Shown: positions 35,675 through 47,329 of the stretch, one piece after another
Position numbering within the stretch: the stretch's first letter is position 1
How the letters are laid out: each line of letters starts with the position of its first letter
Source: Xylaria sp. FL1777
Lineage: Eukaryota; Ascomycota; Sordariomycetes; Xylariales; Xylariaceae
NCBI GenBank assembly: GCA_022578965.1
Contig: MU400560.1
Location: forward strand, 124,001 to 188,000
Reading direction: 5' to 3'
DNA length: 64,000 nt
The notes under the pieces: model-generated
Told to the model about the DNA's origin: nothing
Seen by the model: only the letters and a program-made list of their open reading frames with translations
The model's database searches: none
Program-made: the position numbers and the translations under genes

Positions 35675-36990
35675 TCAAAGCTGCATATGGCTGGAAAGTC
35701 CCGAAAACCCTTCTTGAACAACCTTGAAACCGGCGAGTCGATTCGCAAAGGTAAGTCTCTGTTCCAAAGACCAAGTCTTGCGTCCCTCCAGAAACGTAAA
35801 CAAAACCCCCGCTATAAATGTATCCCCAGCCCCAATGGTGCTAAGAAGTCAATTAGACTGAAGAAAAAGAAAATATTTTCGGTACTTGGCACTCACTCAA
35901 TCACTTTCGAACCCTCCGGATGAAATGCGACGATGCTGCAGTAAGCGCCAGTGCGAGGTTCCAAAGCATATGCACCCTGCTCACCCCAAGTGCAGCACAG
36001 AAGCAGGCTATGGGAGGACGAGGTCAGTAACGATAGTGGGTGAGATACGTCGTGATGTACGACCAGGGTCTTTCATGCGCCGCTTACGCAGTGGGGGCCA
36101 GTTTGGCTTGCGCTCGAAGACACTCTTCGGCATCGTGGTACCCATTGCCCTACAAGTCGTATTGGAATCAATACCTATGCGTGAAGACCTTTCCGGTAGA
36201 AAATTTCCGAAGGCACAAGTGCCGGTAGTGCGCAAGGCAAGACTACCAGGATATGAAATCGCGGCCACTGACCATTGCCCAGCTTTTAGAGTAGAATACT
36301 ACATCCGCTTCCGGGGCGAGTTCTTGTAACCCATCTCTCCCCGGCTTCTCTAGCTCTACGCTGATGCGGGCGCCTGCATGCGAGGCGCGGAGGTGCTTCA
36401 TGCACTGGAGGGTGACATCCGGTATTCGCCCCTACACTCGTCAGCCTCGAATATACAGTAGAGGCTACTAGCTCTCCGAGGTGATAGGTACCTCGAAATG
36501 ATACCAAGTATCGTCTGCGTTTAACGTATCGGCGATTCGAAAGAACTCATCGCAGGTCATCTCGGGCAGATCGTTATAGTTGATGATGGTGCGCGAGTCC
36601 GTAGCAGCGCTTCTAATAATGTAGCTGGAGGGTGGTTCGTGGAATTCTTCACGGAACAGGCATGCTTGCAATGAGACGCCAGACCCGAGTGATTCCTCGA
36701 TCTTTCCTATAGCAGGAGACTGTTGGTTAGGAAGTACCGCGATCAAGCCTAAGGTGGTGAGCACGCCGGCATCTCGAAGAAGATCCCGAAGGACTTCCAA
36801 AGTATTTGGGCAGTTCCCCCCTCGTCTCCTAGAAATACTTAGAGCTCGTAGCTTTTCGTCTTCAGAGGGATACCGGGGTACGCTGCGCATCATAGTCAAT
36901 AACACGAACGTAGTATTCATGAATCATGATGAGCACATACGATAGAATTGTGTCGAGATAACAAGCTCCGACTCCCCAAAAATGTCGCAT
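35675..36990 (-). CDS. PfkB-family carbohydrate kinase (ketohexokinase-like)
   Basis: Six exons: 36,941-36,990, 36,492-36,882, 36,273-36,431, 36,088-36,149, 35,897-36,007 and 35,675-35,840. They give 312 residues, and each junction joins in phase. The N-terminus WGVGACYLDTIL is the first PfkB strand, followed by RRGGNCPNTLEVL (GGN substrate motif). Next come SSYIIRSAATDSRTIINYND, the ketohexokinase-like lid, then VSVELEKPGRDGLQELAPEA and VVFYSKSWA. Exons 4-5 add DAEECLRAQAKLAP and CTWGEQGAYALEPRTG. Exon 6 carries PfkB signature 2, DTIGAGDTFIAG, with the catalytic Asp. Length and motif order fit eukaryotic ketohexokinase/ribokinase relatives. The substrate (ketohexose or another sugar) is inferred. 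Only exon 2 forms a sizeable ORF, so simple ORF scans miss the gene. Nothing is broken. Confidence 0.9.
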
Positions 36991-37228
36991 GATCGGTACG
37001 TTTGTAACAAACGTCTCACTAACGTTGTCGGAAATGAAACGGGATAAGATCGGTCTCACGATAAATACGTCCAACTTCGTAAGCTAACAAGATACATATA
37101 AAGTATAATGGTCGATACTCAGTACCTAGGTAATTTCGAGACGTGTAATGGTCACGATCCGCTGCTCTGCCGGATGGCGGGGCTAATGGGTCGCTGTCTT
37201 GCTTACCTAGTCTGTGTTAATAGGGGGT

Positions 37229-37233
37229 AAAAA
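37229..37233 (-). terminator. Pol III terminator (T5) of the tRNA gene
   Basis: Five consecutive T on the minus strand lie 15 bases past the 3' end of the tRNA, a normal Pol III stop. Confidence 0.6.
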
Positions 37234-37248
37234 GTTAAATTGATCTAT

Positions 37249-37319
37249 GCTGTAACGGCGAATCGAACGCCGGTCTCAAGCTTGGAAGGCTAGAATGATA
37301 ACCACTACACTATTACAGC
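37249..37319 (-). tRNA. tRNA-Gly (anticodon TCC)
   Basis: Read on the minus strand, the 71 nt begin GCTGTAA and end TTACAGC, a perfect 7-bp acceptor stem. The D arm is GTGTAGTGGTTATCAT. The anticodon loop is CTTCCAA, giving TCC between the usual T33 and A37. The T arm is CGGCG-TTCGATT-CGCCG, with box B GTTCGATTC intact. There is no intron. One mismatch lies in the anticodon stem. Isolated single gene, 258 bp beyond the start of the PfkB kinase. Confidence 0.93.
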
Positions 37320-38180
37320 TGAATGTAGGGGGATTGGTACTAGCCTATATTATATAGACCTGGCGAGCCCTAGGCAGTAAAACAGATTTGCCATCAGTAG
37401 ACTTATTCCCACGCCGTCTTTTCATCATCATGATACGGGCAACTAAATAGCAACTTCTGAAAGACCAATTTCTGGACTTACTATGCTATGCCCGTCCAAT
37501 CATACAAGATGGACCTCAAGCATCGCTTTCAGGAGGCTTTTCAGCATTTCCGGCCAGAAGATCAGTGGCAGCTCGATGTGACCACATGATGCCTCCTCCT
37601 TCGGTGCAACAAGTCTTCATTATGGCTGTCGCATCCTAAAATCATCTATTGTGATTTCGAACTAATTTAGATGAATCCTGTTACTTCTCATGAACGGTAA
37701 CACGAAAGTAGTTAGGTATGTCTTCCCTTACATATCTGTATCTTTTCGTCTTATCACTAATATTCATTGTAGAAGACAGAAACATGTCATATGCTTCTCT
37801 TTAATATGCTCGGCTTTCAATTGCCATGCGTACTGGAGTCCTTGTTTTATTCGTGTCTTTAGTCACATCTACCCGATGGGAGTGGCGATGGTGGCCTCTC
37901 TACCTACTGTCCCCCAGATATTTCAGGGGGTCAAGAACCAATTAACTAGACTATTAGGTCCAACTTGCTATCTACTTGCTATCCAATTGTTAACTAGCCG
38001 ACCTATTCACCCCAGGACACAACCCCCTGACAAAAAGCACTTTGACGTTTTATATCTTATTTCTTTTTTTATTCTTTTCTAGGAATCTTCTATTCATGAG
38101 TAGGGTTCTATCTCCATCATCAATATATCATTACTCATACAGATTTCATACAGATCTCGTTATGGTTGCCTTATAAGAGG
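37320..38180. other. Spacer between the tRNA and the MFS gene
   Basis: About 860 bp, T-rich towards the right, where it is the 3' flank of the MFS transporter. A 130-codon frame at 37,690 translates to low-complexity hydrophobic sequence without homology-like motifs. Nothing is supported here. Confidence 0.5.
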
Positions 38181-39847
38181 CTATGTACTTTCTATGTTGG
38201 TATTTTCCGCAGCAGGAGTCCGTGGTGTATTGTCTCCCCACAGGAAAACGACCAGAGCAGCCGAGGCAGACCACAGGCCAAAGTTCCACGTGAGCGTACC
38301 CCATCCTGCGGCTTTGACAACATAACCAGCCCATATAGGGCCAATTATCCCGCCTAATGCGAATGCCATGTTGAACAGTCCGTACGCGAGGCCGTAGACA
38401 CCTTTTGTTCCGAAGATACCCGGGTTCTCGGCCTCTTTGGCCTCTATAACATAGCTAATTTCCGCCATGAGAGGGGTCATAGAGAAGGGAAGTGTGATGC
38501 CAGCAAGAGCGAGCAAGAAAGCTAGGAGCACCTTATGCTGGATAGTGTTCTCTGTGACAAATCGCAAAGAGATCAAGACTGGAATAGTCGCCACGAAACC
38601 AGCGAATGACGGCCATTTAGCGCCATACTTGTCAGACAACCAGCCTGCTAAGGGCGCAATAAAGCCCGGGATGAAGAGAGCCAGGAAGAGGATCGCCACT
38701 GCCGTTGAGTTCCATCCAAATAATCCTTGAACAAAGAGCGCTAAAACAGCATCAAAGCCTAAGCTATTCTAAACGTGAGTGGGTAGGCACAACCGTCGGC
38801 AGATACTATTGACTTACAGAATGCCCGATTCGACCAGAATACCGTACAGAGCTGCAATGAGTCTTGGTGACTTCAAAAGTGCAATAATTGGGCGGCTTTT
38901 GTTCTTTTCTTGATCTGTTTCTGATTCATTGCCATGGTCATCATGATGACTGGCTTGCGCAACTGCTGTTATTTCTGCTGTTATTACTCCAGTTTCTGTG
39001 TTGGTAATACTAGTAGAGTTTCTCAGAGGTTCGTTACTTGAGGAATTTGTCGGACGAGTCTTTTCCACGTCGACTTCAGAATTCTCGGGTTCGGGTTCCT
39101 TGATCCACTGTCTAGCAACCTTCTTCTCAATCATGACTAGTCGCAGTAGAATATCTAATCCCACGATGCCGAAAGCAACGTAGTACACGGCAAGATATCC
39201 GGCATTAGTGTAGGCAACGCCACCGATCACAGGAGCAAGGAGGAGGGCAATGCTCATCGAAATGTTAACATATCCCATCGCCACACCAACCGAGCTCCCC
39301 ATTGTGTCGACAAGAAGAGCACAACCCACACTCCATACGACAGCAGCACTCAAGCCCTGCAGCACTCTGCCTAGAACGAAGAGTCCCACGGAATTACCAA
39401 AGGCTAGCAAAAAGGTCGAGCCAGCGAGGGCCACCAGGCCTAGAAGGAGCGGCCATCTTCTCGAGGATGTATGATCTGCATAAATCCCCGCAATGGGGCT
39501 CCCCACGAATAAAGCTGCGCTGTAGACTGCCAGAAGTATAGATACCCAGTGTTGAACCGTATCCTCGGGAACACCAACTTGAGTCGATAAAGCGAAGGGA
39601 AGTACAGGCGCAATTAACCCATAGAAGAAGACATCGGTGAAGATAGCCAGGTTCACTAGACGAGGGTGAGCAATTGTCGAGTTTCATGGAACATAAAAAT
39701 TTAATTAGATACAGCTCATGCGGCAGACATACCAGTTGCTACTATTAGATAGGTCGAAGAGCGGAAAGAGAGCAGACGAGGTGGCTTGCTACTTGCATCC
39801 GTTCTCGTTCCTGAGAGAAATTGTTGGATATATTGGAAGCGCGCCAT
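38181..39847 (-). CDS. Major facilitator superfamily transporter (DHA1-like)
   Basis: Exons 39,733-39,847, 38,818-39,655 and 38,181-38,763 give 511 residues. The first membrane helix starts at SSTYLIVATVNLAIFTDVFF. The helix 2-3 loop GSPIAGIYADHTSSRR is the MFS signature A, and LGRVLQGLSAAVVWSVG in helix 4 is the motif C region of antiporters. A central acidic/Ser-rich cytosolic loop (about 220-290) separates two six-helix halves. The second half repeats motif A (GWLSDKYGAKWPS). This looks like fungal DHA1 or vesicular-amine-type exporters, probably at the plasma membrane; the substrate is unknown. The second acceptor lies in TTTAGAATAG; the later AG was chosen because only it keeps the frame. 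It is head to head with RRP7, 718 bp apart. Confidence 0.9.
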
Positions 39848-40565
39848 GGCTCTGTATCTCCCCTAGATCAAATATAGCAGATATAAAATCAGGGCATTAT
39901 TAGAATTAAGCAAGCATGGTTTCAAGATATTAAGACAAAACACGAAGGAGACAAAGCCTATTCTTTGTATGCGATCTCCAATACCACCACTGCACGGTCT
40001 TCTCGGGTAAAGGGTGTCCGCGGCGCCCGCATTTCATCATCAGCCAAGAGCTCGTACTGGTCTAGCCTATCATGAGATTTGGCTAGGATGGTGAGGCATT
40101 GTCTAGAATTGCCTACATTGGAATAGATCTTCCTAGAGGAAGTATGCATTCGTGTTAGATATGACTCACGAGATACCTTTTACCTAAGATTGAATTTTCG
40201 ATATACAATACTTTTCCATGGTGTTATGATACAACAACGACTTGGCTAATAACTCGGCAATTGATGAGTGCTTCTAGAAAAAAGCTACTTAGTAGCCGCT
40301 GCTGACCTTAAGCCAGGTGTCTTACAGCTGTAAATAGTTTTGCCGGCTGTTGCGATCTTTCTCTTCCGAGCTCAGCCAATGGTCTCCACTAAAATTTTGG
40401 TAGAGCAAAAGTTGACCTTCAGTTGACCTTCCCTACCGTCTCTACCTATCTGGATTATAATAAGGAATTCTGCAACCTGGATCCATTATACACGTACATA
40501 CTCTTTACCTGATTTTTATCGGTAGGCCCTTCAACTGCACCAAGGTCAAGATCTTAAACGAAAAA
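39848..40565. other. Divergent promoter region, MFS gene and RRP7
   Basis: 718 bp, with a CCAAT word in its right third (near 40,376) and AT-rich sequence before the RRP7 start. No gene seen. Confidence 0.5.
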
Positions 40566-41507
40566 ATGCCGGATGGTTCGACGTCCTCCGAGGGCTTTTC
40601 TACCTTACCAATCTCGATTCCCCCGCTGCCCTCCTACCCAGTCCACGCGACACATTATATATATCTGCGACGAAATGCCCCGAAAATAGCTACGCCGGAT
40701 GACTCGCGAAGCTTATATCTGTCCAACGTCCCCACTGATAGCACCGAGGCGCATTTCCGTGCTTTGTTCTCCAGCTTGGTAGGAGCCGGTCGATTCGAGA
40801 GCATCACATTCGAACAGAATAAAAGGAGTGCCAACATCTCCCATGAACCGGCGCAGGCCGAGCGGTTGGCTAAGCATCATAAAAAGAGGAAACGGGAAGA
40901 TGAGGAGCAGCAACACAAAAAAGAAGAGGCTACCGCAGAGCTCCCAAATACATGGGCACGAGAACTGCATCGCACTGGGAGCTCCGCCGTCGCTTTGCTT
41001 GCAGACGAGAAAAGCGTCGAAGTTGTGCTGAAAGCTATTAAGAAGCTCAAGAAAGCGAGGAACTATCCTGTCTGGGGAGAAGGGCTTAAAGAAGGTGTTC
41101 CGGCACTCGGTGCGCAATGGTTGAAGACGCATAACAAGCTCTCTTACCCAGGAAATGATGTCGTGCAAGCCGTGGTCGATGCATACTTCACCGTCTTCAA
41201 TAGGAAGGAAGAGGAGGCACATCAATTGGCTAAGAGATTACGCAACGAGCCAGATGACGATGGTTTTGTCATGGTTACTCGCGGCGGCCGCAGCGCTCCG
41301 GCCAGGCGGGACGAAGCAGAGGAGGCGAAGCAGAGGATGCTCGACAAGCAACAGAAGAAGAAGGACGAGACACAGAACTTCTACCGCTTCCAGCTGCGCG
41401 AGAAGCGAAAGGCGGAACAGATGGAACTCTTGAAGAAGTTTGACGAGGACAGGAAAAAGGTTCAAGCCATGAAAGAGAAGCGTGGGAAATTTCGACCCGA
41501 AGCGTAA
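40566..41507 (+). CDS. RRP7: Ribosomal RNA-processing protein 7
   Basis: A single exon encodes 313 residues starting at ATG 40,566. An RRM-like N-terminal part (SRSLYLSNVPTDSTEAHFRA) is followed by a lysine-rich charged linker (KHHKKRKREDEEQQHKKEE). The C-terminal Rrp7 domain is distinctive: VVDAYFTVFNRKEEE, DDDGFVMVTRGGR, and the long basic helix ending FYRFQLREKRKAEQMELLKKF. In yeast Rrp7 works with the UTP-C/CURI modules in early 40S pre-rRNA processing in the nucleolus. Length and motif order are normal and nothing is missing. Confidence 0.95.
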   Translation: MPDGSTSSEGFSTLPISIPPLPSYPVHATHYIYLRRNAPKIATPDDSRSLYLSNVPTDSTEAHFRALFSSLVGAGRFESITFEQNKRSANISHEPAQAERLAKHHKKRKREDEEQQHKKEEATAELPNTWARELHRTGSSAVALLADEKSVEVVLKAIKKLKKARNYPVWGEGLKEGVPALGAQWLKTHNKLSYPGNDVVQAVVDAYFTVFNRKEEEAHQLAKRLRNEPDDDGFVMVTRGGRSAPARRDEAEEAKQRMLDKQQKKKDETQNFYRFQLREKRKAEQMELLKKFDEDRKKVQAMKEKRGKFRPEA

Positions 41508-41824
41508 CTGTTCATCTAAGTTAATGGAAGAATCCGCGTCTACTGGCCTGCTACATTCAATTATACGCATGAGAAGGGGGGTGAACAAGGCTAGTTTAGG
41601 ACTGGCCATTGAACGCCCTACGGTAAGCCAATTCACAATTTCCTCGTATTTCCACATGATGACGCACGCGGGGCCAGCGAATGCTCTTGAGCCTGGAGTT
41701 CCAGCTTTCAATAGCACGTGCCGAAAAACACCGCGTACTTAAAATCTTCTCAATTTCTCTGACACATTCCTACATACTCCATCCTACCGTTCTTTCCCCA
41801 TCGTCCGTTTGCTAAGACAAATTC
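41508..41824. other. Convergent 3' spacer
   Basis: 317 bp between the stop codons of RRP7 (+) and the membrane protein (-). It presumably holds both 3' UTRs; no other signal seen. Confidence 0.5.
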
Positions 41825-43043
41825 TCAAGGGGCCCGGTTGAACGAGGCAACATGATCATCAGAGACTGGCGATACAATGCTTTGGCGCCCTTGACCTTCG
41901 GGGCCGTATAGTGGGCTTAATGCCAACCCGCCATCCAGTTCGATAGGTGCTTGCTTCTCGTAGTGCCTGTTACTGGTTTGGCGATCCCTATGCTCAAGCT
42001 GAGTTGCTTCTCTATCCGGTACGGGGTTGGTCGTTGCTGGTGAATTCATCTCAGCCCTCCATGCGTTCCCTAGCCAAGATCTCCGAGTACCAGTCAACGG
42101 CGCTGCCGGTTCACAACGCTTATTTTGAAGCTGACGGCACCGTCTATAAAAGCAAATCAAGGTTACAGAAAGACACACGACAACGAGAGCTGTGATAACA
42201 ATGCCGATAATTGCACCGAGGCTCAATGACCTGTCTTTAGGCTCGTTGTTCTGTTCCGATGAAGGAGTGCTGCTCTCCGATGGCATTGATGTCACCGAAC
42301 TGGTCGGATATGCTGCCCATCCATACTCTGCTATGGAGGACTTTTGTCTCATCACCTCGGATGGGAAAAGCGATAGATCAGTGGTTTCCCAGACCGCCAT
42401 TATCGGAGGATGCCATGCGTATAGTCGAGAAACCGGAACAAACAGATCCTGTGTAGACACTGTGGGGGCTATCAAGACCATCATTCTCGTTGATACTATG
42501 GAGTAGCATGAATGGAAATCCCAGACGAAGCCACTGTCAATAGAGATTATTTGTTAGTGACCAACTGTTCTATGCACAATTTCTCGCCTTCCGCTAGGAT
42601 ACGTGCCTTTGGCAACAAATGTCCGTGTATGTTACAGTAGCAGTATTGTTTAAATCGGAAGAAACCGCCGCAATATCCATGTTGTACGGACATGCTCCCG
42701 GGCTGTAGTAGTTATTGTAAGCCTCGGGATCAGGCTGACATGTGCGATACAGTCTATCCTTTGTACCGCTGAAGACACCCAGCGTCGTGAGCAGATCGGC
42801 AGGTCTCTCTTCTACGTAGAATCGACCTTCACATGACGCCGGAGGTGTGAATATCGTTGTCAAGGCACGCGTCACTGTCTGGGATGGATTCGATTCTACT
42901 GGCAGAACCGTTTCCGACATTGTTAGGCCGTCTGAGCCTTTGTTAGATGCCTGTTGCGTGGTTAGTATCATCACGAATGTCGCGGTATCCATCTCTGTTT
43001 CTTTTTGAACGCTCTGCTCGGAATCTGTCATCGCGTCGTCCAT
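41825..43043 (-). CDS. Fungal single-pass membrane protein with Cys-rich extracellular domain
   Basis: Two exons, 42,607-43,043 and 41,825-42,533, give 381 residues. The outer part has the layout of a common ascomycete family: CEGRFYVEERPADLL, a segment with CQPDPEAYNNYYSPGACPY, then a CCQSGFVWDFHSC cysteine cluster that spans the splice junction. A Ser/Thr-rich stalk (VTSMPSESSTPSSEQ) leads to one transmembrane helix (LGAIIGIVITALVVVCLSVTLI) and a basic, disordered cytosolic tail. The only junction that keeps the Cys cluster in frame uses a GC donor (AAAG|GCACGT) with a CAG acceptor. No signal peptide is visible at the chosen ATG, which is usual for this family. Function unknown; a cell-surface sensor is a guess. 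Confidence 0.8.
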
Positions 43044-46000
43044 GTTGTAGATCTTGGACACGAGGGTATCGTGTCTATAATGGTGTGTACCTAGTTAATA
43101 GATGCTGAGAAAACAAGCTGAGGATCTCGAAAGTAGGGTGGGCTTAACAGGACAGATTGCGCGGGTACACATATTAAATGAGAATGGGCTCTGTACATGT
43201 TGATCTCATGACTTCCCCCTCCTCACAGCCCCAAAGCTGTCGTGTGAATCGGCGCACGAAGCCCTTGCTTGTGCTCCGTCGTTTAAATGCAATTTCCCGG
43301 CGGAAGAGGATGATATTCTGAGTACATGCTCGTCGTGGTGCAAAACTGCTCAATGATGATGAGAATAATAGGGGGTCTAAAGAGTCAGCAACACTCTCGC
43401 CCTAGTTTATTGACTTTCGTGCTTCTATACTAGCTGAGGCCGTGGATAATTACCAGAGCGATGGGGGTTATCACGCCGAGGAAGAAGACACCGGGAAGGG
43501 AATCTCCATCGTGGAACAAGTTATCCCCCTCGTGCTACGGCCCCCGCGCTGGTGAACTGAATAGAAGTCGGACAGGACGTCCTCTTGAGGGGTCTTCCGA
43601 AGGCTTCATATAAATTGACACTTGTACTCCTCTCCTCCGCACACCATACGTTATCACTCGCGTCTTCGTCCGATCTGGAGGCAGAAAGTAATGTAGCATC
43701 TGGATAGCGATAGTGCGAGATGTTTTAGGAATCATTGACATACACGCGTGTACCTTAGACCTTAGACTATGCCATTAGGTAGGGGCAGGGCAAAAAATAT
43801 TGATTGACTAAGGTATCTAGCTCAACGCAGACTTAAGACAGCGCTGTCAGTCTTGAAGCGCATTGATATAGGCTTTGCATCTTGGACGACTGGAAATGCA
43901 GTAGCTCACGTGTCATGGTACCGGTTTCGGCGGCCTATCGTAGAAAAAGGTTTGAGTTGGTGCACGCAGATGTCTTCTCTTATGATGACTAGGTTATTGC
44001 CATACATAACATTTGGCTTCGTCAAGGATTATACAGAGCACGCGAGCGAGCGAGGGCCGTTTTCCTTGTTCCAGCTTTATTTGTTTACACGACCGTCGTG
44101 ACTATGGTGGCGTGAGGTTGATACTTACGAGAATATATAGGAAATTGTATGTATGGCTAGATAGTGCCGAGGTAATTGGTAATTGGTAGACACACGTATC
44201 GTGATACCTATATCCTTCAAGGAGAACTAGGATACCTTGTGTGTATACCTGCTCATTGGAAATAGCCGGGAATAATATACATGAGAACCATAACAAATAA
44301 TGCTTGTAGGGAGGGTATATACTGCGTAGGTTGCCATCTGACTTCCTTGTCGATGTCCAGTTAAGTTTCATGAATATTATCGTTTCAGATGTGAGGTGGT
44401 GGTTTGCGGCTGGAATTGATACGCCCATTGCATAACAGCTCTTTGGAATTGCAGGCGCCACAAGACAGCTCAAAGCGCATTGATAGCCCACTAATCCACT
44501 GAATCGCCCTACCTTACCCACATGGTAGTAAAAGCTCTTACAACTAGAGGGAATACTTACATGTACCGTATAATCTTTAGGCATGCGCTATATAACTACA
44601 CTTAAATCATAGGCATGAATTTCCTATGATACAGGCTTCCGTAGGTCCTCCTCTTATGCGTATATGTATCATGGTATGAGTTATTGTACCTACCCGCGGG
44701 ATTCTGACCGGAGTTGGATACCTAAGCGAAGGTAAAACTATGCTATGCGTAAGTGTACCCATCACTAAACTTGAAGCTAAAAGACATTAGAAATAATTCG
44801 TATATAAGTGCATTTTAACATTAATTTGAAAGGCGAGTGTTTATTAATTTGTACGCTACGGCAGATGACTACGGATAGACACTTATTCCTAGTGTGATAA
44901 TTAGGAAGATGCCATACAAGAGGACAAATATCTCCGGGCGAGACGGTATGCGTAGTGTAGACTAGTTTCCTGCGAGTTCCAACACCTACCTTGTATGTAC
45001 ATGAATGACCTGATGCTTGAAGGCGATCCCGACGCAAAAGCGCCGATCCAAAATGTCTTGTGCCATGCATATACATCGCCCACTCATGCTGAACATGACC
45101 AGACTAAGCCAAGCATAGGTCCTGATTGGGCGTTGTGCCGTGCCACTCAGTATGTACCCCACGTGTTATTCCTGTTAGATGTCACTGTAATACATCCATG
45201 GATACATAAGTACCTACCAACGGAAGTAGGAAACGGTACACTACAGCTGTAGTACCTCAGTAGGACCAATGGGAGGCTTGGCTGTCTAAGTACTTGAGTA
45301 ATACTTGGCACGAATCCCCGAACGTCGACATACCTTACCTACAGCTCTGTTGTATGCTGTACGACCGTCCCTCTTGTTGTCGAGGCGCTGTAAGCTAGCA
45401 GATGTAAGTAAAAGAAAAGTACCTACGCATACCTACATATACGCAGTATGTATGTGGGTTAGAGTCCGGCTTGAGTCTGAGTTCCACCAATTACCCCGAG
45501 CTCGTGCAAGTCTAGACCACACCCAGCTTCAGCTAGACTCCAACCATGCGTTAGCATCTTATGCCAAGAATATGGCCTGTTCTTCGCTTCACCTTCTTCC
45601 AGATACCAACCCACTGCGTACATCTTGCACTGCTCATCGAAGTCCCACTCCACCGGAGCTGTACATCCAACCATGTAAGTACTATACAGCTGTTCCAACC
45701 AACCATTTAGCTTGGTATCTGGTAGGTACCTCGTCCAAACCCATTGAGATACACAAATAATAGGTATTCATCTTTTTTCAACTGTGCTTTCTTAGGACGG
45801 AATTGTTGAGGTAATTCTACCTACCTAGGAAGGTATTAATTGGGGGTAAATTACCTTGATTCTAGTCCATGCGGCTGGTAAATAAGTAGGATATACTTCA
45901 GATGCACTACTAATACCCAAGCAGCTTCAAAAAAGCTTCTCTGCAATATAACAAGCACACAGGCTCTCGAACTGGCATTAGTAAAAGGCATTACCCTTGT

Positions 46001-46446
46001 CTCAATCTTGGCGAATCTAGGTACTGTAGATACACTCCCTTTTCCCCCTGGTCAACATCTAGCCCCCTTGGCCAATTGGCAACACTACGTGTTCACTAGC
46101 ATAATAGTGTAGTTATTAGTTAAGTTGGATGATTCATAACGGGCTTGTTAAAAGTTTTACATCCCTATTGTTCCATATTGTTAGGAAAGAGACGTTGCAC
46201 AGGCAGTCAATCCCCTATGTCCTTGAAAATACTCAGTTTATGGAATATCTAAAGATAGAGACCGAGAGAGAAAACTTACATACTTACCTACCAGGCAGGT
46301 ACTTGAAACAAGCCGCCTTTAATGCAGCACACTCGGAACTTTTAACATCCTTGGCAAGTGCACGCTACATGAGGTACTTATTGCGTACTGCCTCTTACAG
46401 GTACTCATACCATGTAAATACCGTAGTATACGCAGCAGTGCACACT

Positions 46447-46598
46447 GTAAGTAAGTAGGTAGGTATATGTCGTAGGTAAGCCTGAGTTCTGCGGCTGCGT
46501 CGTATTGTGTGCTCAAACCGGCGAATCCATCGGTCTGCCGTCTCACCCCAAAATTACCCGCCTACCTACATACTGTACTTACATACCTACTTACTTAG
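46447..46598. mobile_element. Second inverted-repeat element with TAGGTA-type arms
   Basis: The left arm (46,447-46,480; GTAAGTAAGTAGGTAGGTAT...) is an imperfect inverted copy of the right arm (46,561-46,598, ending ACATACCTACTTACTTAG), with about 80 bp between them. The arms share their TAGGTA/TACTTAC words with the element at 14,287-14,524, so both may belong to one MITE-like family, or to a class of simple hairpins. No ORF. Confidence 0.4.
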
Positions 46599-47274
46599 AT
46601 AGAGTCTACGCCGTAGGTACAGTAGGGTATAGGTATACAGTAGGTAAGTATGTACATATAGGTAGTCAGTAGGTGCCCATTAGTCTGGTATGCTAATCTG
46701 TAAGCAGTAACCCTCCAGCATGCGTGCCACCTATTATACTTTACACATGCGACGGCTCTAAGCTCTGTCGATCTTTTCTTCGTCTCGCTTCCAGCCGCGA
46801 CTGACAGTGTCCTCTCATCACAACCCTCGCCCTTCGCACGCGCAAGCCATTGCGACGACTCGCTCGGCCCAGTCTGTCCTTCTCTTTCCCATTCACTCAC
46901 TGTACACCATTTCCCGGACTAGGTCGAGTTTAATCAGCCGGGGAGAATATCTTTTACCACAGAAAGCCACTTGCTTGCCCTCGGTTTATCCAATCGTTAG
47001 ACAACCGACCACGGTCGATCCACAGACAATCAATACCGCATACAGTAGCACAGGATATCACCTTAACACCATCGCAACAAAACAAGGGAAAATAGAAGAA
47101 CAGAACTGTGGGAGTCGAAGGGCGCCGACATAGCCTCGCGCTCTCTCTCTGCAACGGTCTGGGAGCCGACTCCTATTAATATACGGTTCAGCTTCATTCG
47201 GTATTGGTTCCCTCCACGTGCCTCTTCTCCCGTGGCGTCGAGTCGCATCCGACGGCGACAGCTGGATCGGAACC

Positions 47275-47319
47275 ATGCATATGCCGACGTCGCTTGATCA
47301 TCCCCTTCCCTTGTCATAG
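47275..47319 (+). promoter_or_regulatory. Upstream ORF in the leader of the hybrid histidine kinase
   Basis: Two ATGs two codons apart open a 14-codon frame (MHMPTSLDHPLPLS) ending in TAG only 10 nt before the main ATG at 47,330. If this stretch is in the mRNA, ribosomes would meet the uORF first, which usually lowers main-frame translation. Presence in the transcript is inferred. Confidence 0.55.
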
Positions 47320-47329
47320 GCCGGGAAAC

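Larger units (their letters stand above)
43044..47329. other. 4.3 kb gene-poor spacer rich in TAGGTA/TACCTA words
   Basis: No gene is supported. From about 44,600 to 46,700 the words GGTAGGTA, TACCTACC, GTAAGTA and TACTTAC recur dozens of times on both strands, including one clear inverted pair (separate entry). The final 500 bp before the histidine kinase are CT- and CCA-rich and probably hold its promoter and leader. Confidence 0.55.

Noticed and set aside
37690..38082. 130-codon plus-strand frame
   Set aside because: Hydrophobic, low-complexity translation of T-rich spacer; no family.
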